A stretch of 62,869 bases of DNA from Lachnospiraceae bacterium (GTDB lineage: Bacteria > Bacillota > Clostridia > Lachnospirales > Lachnospiraceae): assembly GCA_024692955.1 (NCBI GenBank), contig JAILLW010000089.1, forward strand, positions 1 to 62,869, read 5' to 3'. The position numbers and the translations under genes were made by a program. Positions 38,806 to 48,800 of this stretch are shown piece after piece. Each line of letters opens with the position of its first letter. Positions within the stretch are counted from its first letter, which is position 1. A model generated the notes under the pieces. The model made no database searches. It saw only the letters and a program-made list of their open reading frames with translations, and was not told where the DNA came from.

Positions 38806-39921
38806 ATGGCAGTCTTAAGAGAATATCCGGTCAGTGAAATAATGAATCTTCATATCTTCGGGCGGCAGGGCAGACAAAAACAGCCACTTCCGCTTTTTTT
38901 CAACGGAAGCGGCATCGAGATGACGGTCACGGGATCGGAGCTTTGGATCGAGCTGGAGGCGGACTGTGATCATCTGGAGCCATGGGTCGCTTATGAGATC
39001 AACGGGGCTTTGATGAGCAGACAGATGATCCTTCCGGGAATTCAGAGCATCTGTGTCTTTCGAAGCCTTGACCCGGCGGAAGCAAAAACGGTCCGCTTTT
39101 ACAGGGAACTTCAGGCAGTGAGTGAGGATGAACGCTGCAGATTACTGATCAGATCCGTGAAAACGGACGGAGAATTCCTGCCGCCGCCGAAATACGAACG
39201 CAGGCTGGAATTCATCGGAGACAGTATTACTTCCGGAGAAGGAACCTACGGCTGTGATATGGATACGGTATGGGTGGCGATGTACATGAGCGCTTCCGTA
39301 AATTTCGCGACGATGACGGCGAATGCGCTTCATGCGGATTACCGAATGATATCCCAGGGGGGATGGGGCGTATACTGCGGCTGGGACAATGATGTAAGGC
39401 ATAATCTTCCTTCGGTATATGAAAAGGTCTGCGGCCTTGCGGACGGTCCTGAAAACGCGGCGATCGGAGCGGCTGACCCGTATGAATTTTCAGATGCTGT
39501 GGATGCCGTCATCGTGAATCTCGGAACAAACGACAACTCCGCCTTTAACACGCCTGCGTTCACGGATCCCGTGACAGGGATCGCTCACCGGCAAAAAAGG
39601 GATCCGGAGGGACATTTTGTAAAAGAGGATATCCGGAAAGTGGAAGAAGCCGTGATCGGTTTTCTTAAAATGATCCGGAAGCATAATCCGGGAGCGCATA
39701 TAGTATGGACATATGGGATGCTGGGCTATGAGATGACGCTCCCTCTTTCGAGGGCGGTCAGCGAATACAGCAGTATTACCGGAGATAAAAACGTCGCATT
39801 TCTCAATCTGCCGAATACGACCCCGGGAACACACGGAGCCCATATGCATCCGGGCCCGAAGGCACATGAAAAAGCGGCGGAAGTACTGACCGATTATTTA
39901 AGACAGGTGCTTGAAATGTAA
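38806..39921 (+). CDS. SGNH-fold esterase, carbohydrate esterase family 2-like
   Basis: A 371-residue esterase. An N-terminal beta-sandwich (about 1-135, with FNGSGIEMTVTG and WVAYEINGALMS) is joined to an SGNH hydrolase domain: EFIGDSITSGEGT holds the catalytic Ser, NLGTNDNSAF is the oxyanion Asn block, and HGAHMHPGPKAHEKAA holds the catalytic His. This two-domain plan is that of CE2 acetyl esterases which deacetylate plant polysaccharides. No signal peptide is seen, so it would act on imported acetylated oligosaccharides. The ATG at 38806 is preferred because the GAAAGGG site is directly against the ATG at 38800. Confidence 0.87.
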   Translation: MAVLREYPVSEIMNLHIFGRQGRQKQPLPLFFNGSGIEMTVTGSELWIELEADCDHLEPWVAYEINGALMSRQMILPGIQSICVFRSLDPAEAKTVRFYRELQAVSEDERCRLLIRSVKTDGEFLPPPKYERRLEFIGDSITSGEGTYGCDMDTVWVAMYMSASVNFATMTANALHADYRMISQGGWGVYCGWDNDVRHNLPSVYEKVCGLADGPENAAIGAADPYEFSDAVDAVIVNLGTNDNSAFNTPAFTDPVTGIAHRQKRDPEGHFVKEDIRKVEEAVIGFLKMIRKHNPGAHIVWTYGMLGYEMTLPLSRAVSEYSSITGDKNVAFLNLPNTTPGTHGAHMHPGPKAHEKAAEVLTDYLRQVLEM

Positions 39922-39926
39922 AGCAC

Positions 39927-40607
39927 TCAGGTAAGACCGAGAGTGATGTGATCCGCCTCCTCGTTTTCGATGACGACAGTCAGGATGTTGTTCCCGGATT
40001 CGGAAAGAGAGGAAGGATCGATCGTCAGCTCATAGACCGCGTCCTCCGCGGTAAGAGTCAGGATCCAGGGGGTATTGTCATGATCCGCGTGAACGGAAAG
40101 CCCCACGAGTTCGTTTTCGGGTTCAAAAGGATCAAGCCCCTCAAGGATAGCGGCTGCTTCTCCGGGAGCGCCCTCTTCTTTCAGAGTGACGCCGGTAAAA
40201 GTTATATAGGTTCCGTTCACGAGAGTAAAGGAAGTCTGCGTGATCCGGGAAGCGCTTTCTTCGTTTTTGATCTCATCGATCCGGATCATACAGGCACCGT
40301 ACCGGTCCCGCATTTCATTCATTTCAAGGATCAGCTCATCCAGCTTTTCACCCGAAAGCCCGTTCAGATTCAGGGAAGGATAGGTCCTCAGCTTTGCTTC
40401 CATGGAAGCAAGTTCATCATCCATGGAAGGATCCAGAATCTCCCGGTGAGCCTCCACGGTCAGATTATGCGCCTTGACAAGCTCCCGGTACGCGTTCTGC
40501 GCATCGGCGATCTTAGCCTCATCGGTACCGCAGGCGGTAAGGAGAAGCAGGCAAAGGATGAGCGGTATACTGAGAATTCTTTTTTTCATATCTTTCATTC
40601 GGATCAT
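39927..40607 (-). CDS. Lipoprotein of unknown function
   Basis: A 226-residue lipoprotein. The signal peptide KKRILSIPLILCLLLLTAC carries a clear lipobox (LTAC). After a helical part (about 25-110, ADAQNAYRELVKAHNLTVEA) comes a beta-rich part with ITLGLT at the very end. I do not recognise the family. It starts 4 bp after the stop of the permease gene, so it is the last member of the ABC cluster. No good ribosome site is visible; internal ATGs at 40598 and 40589 are also possible starts. It could bind or anchor the transporter or its cargo. Confidence 0.68.
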   Translation of the reverse strand: MIRMKDMKKRILSIPLILCLLLLTACGTDEAKIADAQNAYRELVKAHNLTVEAHREILDPSMDDELASMEAKLRTYPSLNLNGLSGEKLDELILEMNEMRDRYGACMIRIDEIKNEESASRITQTSFTLVNGTYITFTGVTLKEEGAPGEAAAILEGLDPFEPENELVGLSVHADHDNTPWILTLTAEDAVYELTIDPSSLSESGNNILTVVIENEEADHITLGLT

Positions 40608-40611
40608 AGTA

Positions 40612-41970
40612 TCATTCAGCCCGTATCGCTGAAAGGGGGCTCAGTTTCGTTGCGCGGATACTCGGGGCAAGTCCCGCAAGCATGGCGATCAGGATCGCGA
40701 AAATGATCGATGTACCGGCGAGCCAGAACGGGATCTGCGAGAGATTCTTAAGGCCCAGTTCGGACCCTTCCACTACTTTGTTTACCACGACGGACAGGCC
40801 ATAGCTTAAGAGAACGCCGAAGACACCGCCGATGAGGCCGATATAGCCGGCTTCTATGAGAAACAGAAGCTGGACGTCTAAGACCCTGCACCCGATCACC
40901 TTCATGATCCCGATCTCTTTTGTACGCTCATAGATCGACATCATCATCGTATTCGTGATCCCGATGGCCGCTACCAGCAGAGAAACCGCGCCTATCCCGC
41001 CGAGAACGGCCTGAATGATGTTCATCACCTGCATGTCGGACTCGATCCATTCCACGGAGGCGTAGGTCTGATACCCCATCTCATTGATCATCTTCTGCAC
41101 TTCGGTCACATGGTCCATATCCACGACATTTACCATCAGGCGGGAATAAAAGAGCTCTTTATACGGCTTTCCGCTCTTTCTGGTCGGCTGCCCGGGGACC
41201 GCTCTGCCCTTGAAAACCTTCTGAAGCTTCGTTTTCAGCGCATCGATGTTGCAGTACACATAGTAGGAATACTGATTCCAGTCATCGATCCCGCCTGCGA
41301 CCACGCCCGCTGTCGGAACCACGAACTTTTTCGGTGCGGGAATGATCTGGCCGTTTTCATCGACCGTCCCGGCGCTCCAATACCGGTCCGTATCAAAGAC
41401 TGCGAAGATCGCATCTTTTTCATAATCAATATCCGGGAGTTCTCCGGTCTCCCAATAGCCCTTCTGATTCTTCTCATTTGTAAAGTCGCGGATGATCGTA
41501 TTCCCGTAAAGAAATGTCAGCTCATCCCGAGAGAGGGGGAGTCCTCCCTGCGCAAGTTCGATATTCTGTCCTTCAAGATATTCGGGCGTAACACCCTGGA
41601 CCGACTCCCAGGCCATATAGGGTCCGCACTTCAGGATGACCGGCACTTCAAGGATCGGATCCACGGATTTTACATAGGGAAGCGAGCTAAAATCCCTGAT
41701 CAGAGCATCATCAAGATGCATTTCCTCTTTCTTTTTATCATCGGCCTTTCCCGAATCCCGGCCCTGCTCCGATATTGTTACTTCTATGGAAGTCAGATTC
41801 TCGTAAGACATCATCTCCTCGAGCATGGAGCTTTTCATTCCGATGCCGAGAGAGATCATGACCACGATGGAGGTCGTGCCGATGATAACGCCCAATACGG
41901 TAAGGATCGTCCGGACTTTTCTTTTAAACAGGCTCCCGAGACTCATTCGGAGCAGGTCTGAAATCTTCAT
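40612..41970 (-). CDS. ABC transporter permease (FtsX/MacB type)
   Basis: A 452-residue permease with the MacB/FtsX layout: one membrane helix at about residues 20-42 (VRTILTVLGVIIGTTSIVVM), a large extracytoplasmic domain (about 50-315), then three helices ending near the C-terminus. The segment TNTMMMSIYERTKEIGIMKV after the second helix is the coupling-helix motif of the family. It pairs with the ATPase at 43718-44482. Gram-positive relatives move peptides or sense and relieve antimicrobial peptides; no BceRS-type two-component system is nearby. Confidence 0.93.
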   Translation of the reverse strand: MKISDLLRMSLGSLFKRKVRTILTVLGVIIGTTSIVVMISLGIGMKSSMLEEMMSYENLTSIEVTISEQGRDSGKADDKKKEEMHLDDALIRDFSSLPYVKSVDPILEVPVILKCGPYMAWESVQGVTPEYLEGQNIELAQGGLPLSRDELTFLYGNTIIRDFTNEKNQKGYWETGELPDIDYEKDAIFAVFDTDRYWSAGTVDENGQIIPAPKKFVVPTAGVVAGGIDDWNQYSYYVYCNIDALKTKLQKVFKGRAVPGQPTRKSGKPYKELFYSRLMVNVVDMDHVTEVQKMINEMGYQTYASVEWIESDMQVMNIIQAVLGGIGAVSLLVAAIGITNTMMMSIYERTKEIGIMKVIGCRVLDVQLLFLIEAGYIGLIGGVFGVLLSYGLSVVVNKVVEGSELGLKNLSQIPFWLAGTSIIFAILIAMLAGLAPSIRATKLSPLSAIRAE

Positions 41971-42003
41971 AGGCTTCTTTTACATATGCCGGGATACGGG
42001 CGG

Positions 42004-43728
42004 TCAGATATCATCATCCAGATCTTCCGTCAGCTCCCGTTCTTTTTTCTTTTTCCGCCTTTTCGATACCGTTATGATCACGATCACCGCTGCCGCGACC
42101 ACTGCTGCCGCGATGCCTCCGATGAGGATCCACTTTTTTCCGAGGCCTTTTTTCGCCCCGGGATCTTCCTCCATCTCATCGCCGTACATCTCGGTATAAT
42201 CGATGTCTTCGAACGCTTCTTCCACAAACAGAGTCATTTCCTTTTCGATGGTTTTTACCCTTCCCGCATCATCTTCATAGGAAATGACTGCCCTGATCGT
42301 GCCGTCATCGGTCGTAGGCGCAATGCCTTCCACCATGACATCGACATTTCCGGTACCTCCGGATTCGATCTTCCCGAGAAAAGCGGAGCTGCTTTTGATG
42401 GAATCTCCCACGAAGTCGACCTGAACGTTATAAAGGATCGTCTTTCCCTTATTATATACGGAGAACATGATATTCGAACTTCCGCCGACTTCGATCGACT
42501 CGGGAGCGATCTCCACATCCCCGGTATCGACACGGGCTTCCTGATGAACCGGTATCGACACGTTTGCGCTTGCGGTAAAAGGATTGTTTTTTTCATCTTC
42601 ATATTCCGCGGTCAGTTCGACCACATAGGGCTTCTGGACCAGATCGGATCTGGCCGTCATCTCGATCCCGATCTCCGCGGAGGCACCCGGCGCGATGCTG
42701 TTCATATAGACCGTAGAAGATCCGGATGTCGGAAGAAAGGCTTCATAGATGGTATCCTGTTCTTTTCCCTCTTTCGCGGCCTTCAGGTCAAACTGGATAT
42801 TGGAGACCGTGGTCCTTTGGGAGGTGTTCTGTACGTAGATCGTCAGATGGAACGTATCTCCCGCATAGACTTCCGCCGGATCCGTCGTAAATCCGGTGAC
42901 GATGATCCTCGGCGTCGAGGTCTTTTCATTCGCATCCTTCGTTTCATTCAGATAGCCGCTTCCGGGAGCGCCGGTCACGTTGATATAGGTCATAAGATCC
43001 GCTTCTTCGATCTTATCATTCCGGTAATACCTTGCATGGAAGGTCAGGGGATAGGTACCTGTCAGGGCATCCTTTTTTACGGTGAATTCCCAGCCGATGT
43101 CCATCCGCAGATTATAGGAGGCTTCCACGCTCTCCGCTGCGGGAAGAACGGGGATCATCCTCGTATCCGATGCGGTCTTGATCACAAAGGGCCACTTTTT
43201 CGGATCCGTATCCACGGTGGGGGTCAGGACGAGGTCCCGGATATCCGTTTTACCGAGGTTTACGACGGATAAGACGAGCAGGGTGTCACTTCCGTATTTC
43301 GCGCTCGTTACGGGATTGGAATTGGAAAGATAGATGAACTGCTGTGCGTCCACCGCGCTTTTTTCGGAAGCGGCCGCGATATCGGCATCGATCTGCTTCA
43401 TATAGGCTTCCAGCTGGGATACGGTCATATCGGTATTCGCGATAAAGACGTTCGCCTGATAAAAGACCTGTTCCATCCGGGCCTTTGCCTCATAGGAAAG
43501 ATTATTCAGGGCATCGAGCCGCTTCATTTCCTCAATGAGATAGACATAGACCACCTCACGGTCCTTATCCGTGATCATCTCGTCATCCCCTTTGGTTTCC
43601 AGAGAGGACATATCGAAATTCGCTCTCGCAAAGCGGATGTTCCCGGGTATCGGAATCCGGGAAGCGATCCCGACGGTCAGCAGTGTCAGGATCAGTATGG
43701 TGAAAAACCTTATTCTTTCAGGACGCAT
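42004..43728 (-). CDS. Extracytoplasmic partner protein of the ABC transporter
   Basis: A 574-residue protein: signal/anchor helix at residues 7-28, helical hairpin at about 50-115 (EEMKRLDALNNLSYEAKARM) and several immunoglobulin-like beta domains. Phrases such as VLSVVNLGKTDIRDLVLTP and FSVYNKGKTILYNVQVDF recall CARDB/NEW3-type domains. It ends with a membrane helix (WILIGGIAAAVVAAAVIVII) and a charged cytosolic tail. It overlaps the ATPase gene by 11 bp and is followed by the permease. Position suggests the Gram-positive counterpart of a MacA-like adaptor, but the sequence is not of the MacA family. The family assignment is tentative. Confidence 0.75.
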   Translation of the reverse strand: MRPERIRFFTILILTLLTVGIASRIPIPGNIRFARANFDMSSLETKGDDEMITDKDREVVYVYLIEEMKRLDALNNLSYEAKARMEQVFYQANVFIANTDMTVSQLEAYMKQIDADIAAASEKSAVDAQQFIYLSNSNPVTSAKYGSDTLLVLSVVNLGKTDIRDLVLTPTVDTDPKKWPFVIKTASDTRMIPVLPAAESVEASYNLRMDIGWEFTVKKDALTGTYPLTFHARYYRNDKIEEADLMTYINVTGAPGSGYLNETKDANEKTSTPRIIVTGFTTDPAEVYAGDTFHLTIYVQNTSQRTTVSNIQFDLKAAKEGKEQDTIYEAFLPTSGSSTVYMNSIAPGASAEIGIEMTARSDLVQKPYVVELTAEYEDEKNNPFTASANVSIPVHQEARVDTGDVEIAPESIEVGGSSNIMFSVYNKGKTILYNVQVDFVGDSIKSSSAFLGKIESGGTGNVDVMVEGIAPTTDDGTIRAVISYEDDAGRVKTIEKEMTLFVEEAFEDIDYTEMYGDEMEEDPGAKKGLGKKWILIGGIAAAVVAAAVIVIITVSKRRKKKKERELTEDLDDDI

Positions 43729-44482
43729 CTTTTCTATTCTCCTTCTCGCGATCCTTTCGGATCAGCGCTTCCATCTGTTCTTTCGCACGGGCCCGGTTGT
43801 CCTCGATGTCCGTGATCTTTCCGTCAAGGATATGAATGATCCTGTCACCGAAGCCTGCCAGATAATTGTCATGCGTGACCATAACCATGGTCTGTCCCTG
43901 CTCATGCACGATCTGCCAGATCAGCTTCAGAATGTCGTTTGTCGTATTGGAATCGAGATTTCCCGTGGGCTCATCCGCAAATACGATCTCGGGCTTTACC
44001 ACCAGAGCCCTTGCGATCCCGACCCGCTGCTGCTGACCGCCGGACATCTGACCCGGACGGTGATCCAGATATTTGCCGAGGCCGACAAGATTCAGCATCT
44101 TCCTCGCGCGCTGTTCACGGATCTTTCTGGAAACGCCCTGAAAGGTGAGCGGAAGAGATACGTTTTCAACGGCTGTCATATTCGGCAGCAGATTGTAGGA
44201 CTGAAAGACAAAACCCACATGAGCCTGCCGGAACATTACCAGCTGGCTCTGATTCTTTTCTTCGATGTGCTCGCCGGCGATCACGATCTCCCCTTTGGTG
44301 GGGGATTCGAGTCCCGCGAGCATATTGAGGAGGGTGGATTTCCCGGAGCCGGACGCGCCGACGATACAGCAGAATTCTCCCCGGTTGATGGAAAAATCGA
44401 CTCCGTCAAGCGCCCGGACCTTGTTCGTTCCGATCCGATAGATCTTATAAAGATTCTTTACGACAATGACCGGTTCACTCAT
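43718..44482 (-). CDS. ABC transporter ATP-binding protein (MacB/LolD family)
   Basis: A 254-residue ATPase. Walker A is GASGSGKSTLL, the signature is MSGGQQQRV, Walker B is IVFADEPTGNLD and the H-loop is VMVTHDN. The FADEPTGNLD wording is characteristic of the MacB/LolD/FtsE family. It has a charged C-terminal extension (REKENRKDAS). The start MSEPVIVV at 44482 has no ribosome site; a possible promoter lies so close (TTGATT on the minus strand about 30 bp upstream) that the mRNA may be leaderless. It is first in the leftward cluster. Confidence 0.93.
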   Translation of the reverse strand: MSEPVIVVKNLYKIYRIGTNKVRALDGVDFSINRGEFCCIVGASGSGKSTLLNMLAGLESPTKGEIVIAGEHIEEKNQSQLVMFRQAHVGFVFQSYNLLPNMTAVENVSLPLTFQGVSRKIREQRARKMLNLVGLGKYLDHRPGQMSGGQQQRVGIARALVVKPEIVFADEPTGNLDSNTTNDILKLIWQIVHEQGQTMVMVTHDNYLAGFGDRIIHILDGKITDIEDNRARAKEQMEALIRKDREKENRKDAS

Positions 44483-44518
44483 AGATATTAGAATAACAGT
44501 TTGCACATAAAAATCAAG

Positions 44519-44547
44519 TTCAATTCCCCGCCTTCCTATGTTATAAT
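44519..44547 (+). promoter_or_regulatory. galK promoter
   Basis: TTCAAT (44519-44524) and a perfect TATAAT (44542-44547) with 17 bp between them, 24 bp before the galK start codon. It lies close to the divergent start of the ABC cluster. Confidence 0.72.
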
Positions 44548-44570
44548 GGGCGCGCAGGAGGACGGTATTT

Positions 44571-45740
44571 ATGAAAGATCTGGTAAAGGCCGAGTTTCGG
44601 AAGATCTTCGGCGAAAGCCCCGAAGGTCTTTATTTTGCGCCCGGAAGGGTGAATCTGATCGGAGAACATACCGATTATAACGGAGGGCATGTATTTCCCT
44701 GCGCGCTTACCATCGGCATCGCAGGAGCCGCGAGAAAGAGAAATGACCGGAAACTCCGGTTTTATTCCCTGAATTTCAAAGAACTGGGAGTAATCGAAAG
44801 CTCTCTCGACGATCTGACGCCGAGAGAGGACGCGAGATGGACTAATTATCCGAAGGGCGTGATCTGGGCCTTTGAAGGAAGGGGAATGAAGCTTCCCTGC
44901 GGGCTTGATCTTCTCATCGGCGGTAATATCCCGAACGGATCGGGGCTTTCTTCTTCGGCCGCGCTCGAAGTGCTTACCGGGTATCTCTTAAGGGACCTTT
45001 ACGGATTTGATCTGACGAATATCGACCTTGCCCTTATCGGACAGTATTCCGAAAACAATTTCAACGGAATGAACTGCGGGATCATGGATCAGTTCGCTTC
45101 CGCGATGGGAAAAAAGGACTCCGCGATCTTCCTTGATACGGCGACCCTTGAATATGAATATGCGCCGATCCGCCTGGAGGGGAAAAAGATCGTAGTCACA
45201 AATTCGCTTGTGAAACATTCTCTGGTCGGATCCGCCTATAACGACAGAAGAAATTCCTGCGAAACGGCGCTGAAGGAGCTTCAGACCGTAACGGATATCA
45301 AAACCCTCGGGGACCTTACCGAGGAGGAATTCGAAAAATACAAATATGCCATCAGGGACGAAGACAGGATGAGGAAAGCGAAGCATGCCGTTTACGAGAA
45401 CCGGCGTACGATCCGGGCGGAAAAGGCGCTGAAGGACGAGGATCTTCCGCTCTTCGGGAAACTGATGTATGAATCCCATGCCTCCCTCCGGGATGATTAT
45501 GAGGTATCCTGTCCCGAGATCGATGTTCTGGTGGAGGCGGCGGGGAAGGTGCCCGGAGTACTGGGCTCCCGGATCACGGGCGGCGGATTCGGCGGCTGTA
45601 CCGTGAGTATCGTGGAGGATTCCGCGATCGATGCCTTTAAAGAGGCGCTGACGAAGGATTATCAGGAAAAATGCGGTAAAACACCGGAGTTTTACATCGT
45701 GGAGATCGGAAACGGACCGGAAAAGCTTAATATCGGTTGA
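44571..45740 (+). CDS. galK: Galactokinase
   Basis: A 389-residue GHMP kinase that phosphorylates galactose at C1, the first step of the Leloir pathway. The family signature GRVNLIGEHTDYNGGHVFP is at about residues 25-43, the ATP loop is NIPNGSGLSSSAALEV and the C-terminal motif is GSRITGGGFGGCTVSI. The ribosome site is AGGAGG. No galT, galE or mutarotase is nearby, so the rest of the pathway must be elsewhere. It fits with the surface galactanase at 29558. Confidence 0.96.
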   Translation: MKDLVKAEFRKIFGESPEGLYFAPGRVNLIGEHTDYNGGHVFPCALTIGIAGAARKRNDRKLRFYSLNFKELGVIESSLDDLTPREDARWTNYPKGVIWAFEGRGMKLPCGLDLLIGGNIPNGSGLSSSAALEVLTGYLLRDLYGFDLTNIDLALIGQYSENNFNGMNCGIMDQFASAMGKKDSAIFLDTATLEYEYAPIRLEGKKIVVTNSLVKHSLVGSAYNDRRNSCETALKELQTVTDIKTLGDLTEEEFEKYKYAIRDEDRMRKAKHAVYENRRTIRAEKALKDEDLPLFGKLMYESHASLRDDYEVSCPEIDVLVEAAGKVPGVLGSRITGGGFGGCTVSIVEDSAIDAFKEALTKDYQEKCGKTPEFYIVEIGNGPEKLNIG

Positions 45741-45805
45741 CGAAACGGTCATTTTTCTGTATAAAAGAGGAGTTGTGTCGGTACAAGAAAGAAAGAGGAG
45801 ATGAA

Positions 45806-48800
45806 ATGAAGAAAAATCTGAAAAACCGGATCCTGGCCATATTGCTTTCCGCAGCGATGCTGGCTGTCGAGGCACCCGCCGCTTTCGCGGATGATCTGCT
45901 GCCTGAGGAACCGGCCGTTGTCGAGACGGAGGAAAGTGAGATCTTTGAGGACGGAGCCGAGGATCTTTTTACGGACGCGGACGAAGATGAGGATCTGACC
46001 GAAGATAGTTTTACGGACGAGGATCCCGGGATCGAGGACGAAGAGCTCTTTGACGATATTGAGGGCGAAGACGATGCGGATGCTTCGCTCGACGATGAGC
46101 GCACCCCGAATTATGAGATCACTTATCTCTCGCCGAATACCGTAAAGCAGTTTAATAGTGATGAATTGACCGTATACCGGCAGTTTTGTGCCGACGCGGA
46201 AGCGATCCGGGAAAACAACCCCGAATTTCAGGACATCATTATTTCCGTGGATAAGAGCGGAGAGATCTCTCTTAGTTACTTTGTGCCCTACGAAATCCTG
46301 AAAACCTCTCTGCAGATGGAAGAAGAAGATCTTCCGGCGGTGATCGAAGAAACCGAGGATTCGGAATCGGAAGAATCTGAAGAGGTTTTCGATCCGGAGT
46401 ATGTGATCAAGGATACCATAACTGATACAGAAGAGGTTACGGAAGAAGATTTTTCGGACAATGTGGGAACAGACAGTTTAAAACCCGTCACGGATGAGAT
46501 CGGAGAAGTAACGGAGGATACCGAGGGTCTTTCCGATGCCGAAAAAGAAGCAAAAGCCGCTGAAGATAAGACTCCGGAGGCAGTGGAGGAATCCTCGGAG
46601 GAATATATCGAAGAAAATATGGATCTTGCGGCAGCAGCGGCTGTACAAGAAGTTGAGATCGAAGGGGACAGCCTTGTTGATATCGATTCTCTTTTTGCAG
46701 ACAGTGATATCAACTTCTTCCGTAAGAAGCTTGAGCCGAGAGAACAGAAGATATTTGATGCCGGAAAGGCCAGCGTAGTCAAAGGACACAAAAACAGTTT
46801 ATCTGCGAGTGTATACTATGGTTTCAGATATGACCGTACGGCGGGAGCTTATCTTTCACAGGGACTTTCCGCACTGATCCTCACCTACCCGGGAAGCTTC
46901 GGATGGCTTGATAAAAGCAAATCCGGAGGATACCGCGCAAGCTGCGGCTGGAGATGGGGAAGCGGCTACAGGACTTCGGTAACCCTGAAAAAGTCCAAGC
47001 ATTATAATGGCACTCTGAATTCCAAGGCAAATAAGCAGATCAAAAAACTGGTGAATGAAGCCTATGCCTATGCTTCTCAAAAATATCCGAATAATCCGAC
47101 TTACGGGATAATCGATTATTTTGACAACTGGATATGCGATGAGAATTACTACAATTATACCGGCGTTTCGGTAAGTAAAAGTGTTATGGCGAAAGCACCA
47201 TATTATTACTGTCACAGCAAGTACGGGATCCTGCTTAAGGGATATGGTGTCTGTGAGAGCTATGCTCTTGCCATGAGCGCGCTTCTCGATTCCGCAGGGA
47301 TACGAAATGTCTATGTGGTAGGAAAGGGCGATGGTGAAGGGCATGCCTGGAACTATGTACAGATGCCTGACGGAAAGTATTATATGCTTGACAGTACCTG
47401 GAATGATAATCCCAGTTCCGGGTCGACAAAAGGCTTCTTTTTGACCAAAATGGACGGAAGGCATGTTTCCCATGGAAGAATATTTACGAGCGGATACGAT
47501 CTGGGTTTTCCCGCTGTGAATTCGGCGAACTATACGAGAGCCACTGAGAGTTTCTACTTAAACAAGAACAATATTTATCTGACTCCGAAAAAGAGCGTCA
47601 AACTGAAGCTTACAAATGATTACTATTCCAAGTACAGGAAGAACTGGTCCTCCTCGGATACAAAAGTGGTTACGGTCAGCAAGAACGGAAAGGTAACGGC
47701 GAAGGGGCCCGGAAGAGCGGTCATTACCTGCAGGATCGCCGGAAAGACGACAACATCCACTATAACGGTATATCAGTTCACAAAGCTTACGTTCCCGGAC
47801 GGAAAGACCTCGGTCAAGTCGGAATACGGCAATCCGGATTCTGCCTGCGATGCGAATGATGTGACGACCTACAGTATTTCCGTCGGGCAGAAGAATAAAG
47901 TTACGAACGCGGTTACGATCATGAATAACGCGGGGCTTGCCGCGCCGAAAGTATCTTATTCCAAAAAGGGTGTAGCGACAGCAACGGCGACTCTGTCCGG
48001 TGATACGATCACTCTGAGAGTGCAGCCTCAGAAATTCGGCTCGACAAAGATCAAGGTCAAATTCGCCGGAAAGACAGCGACGCTGAACTATTCCTGCAAG
48101 AAACTGATCAATCAGGGAATGTTTGATCTTTCTGCGATCACGAAGGCGAACAACACGGTCTATACCGGAAAAGCGATCAAACCCGCCGTTAAGAAATCGG
48201 CATCGGCGCCCAAGGATCTCAAGTATTCCGTATCCTATAAGAACAATACGAATGCGGGCACGGCAACCGTGATCATAAAAGGAAAAGATAAGTATACCGG
48301 AACGATCGAAAGACCATTTACGATCGCCAGGAAAAATCTTGCGGACGCGAATGTTACGGGCAGAATGAACGCCAAAAGGACCTATAACGGAAAGGCAGCC
48401 GGTCCGAATACCGTGATCAAGGTCGGAAAAAAGACACTGAAGAGGGGCAAAGACTATGACTTATCCTGCGGAGCACCCATCAATGCGGGAACCTGTCAGG
48501 TGACCGTATCGGGTATGGGAAATTATTCTGGTTCGAGACCTCTCGGAACCTTTGAAATTACGAAAGCAAAGGCAAAGAAGGTAAAGGTATCCTGCTCTTC
48601 CACCGTGAAATTCGATAAGAAGAAGGGAGGGGGCGCCTGCCCGAAGGTCAAGGTAATGCTCGGAAAGAATGCCCTTCAGAAGGGAACGGATTATACGCTG
48701 ATCTACCGGTCCGTAACGAATCCCGGAGCGACCTACGGCGAGACGGCACTGCTTCCGAAAGGAAAATATCAGGCGGAAGTGACCTATACCTCAAGGAATC

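Noticed and set aside
41986-43272. A 428-codon plus-strand frame opposite the 574-residue extracytoplasmic protein
   Set aside because: Arg/His/Phe-rich shadow without ribosome site; the minus-strand gene fits the ABC cluster with matching overlap.
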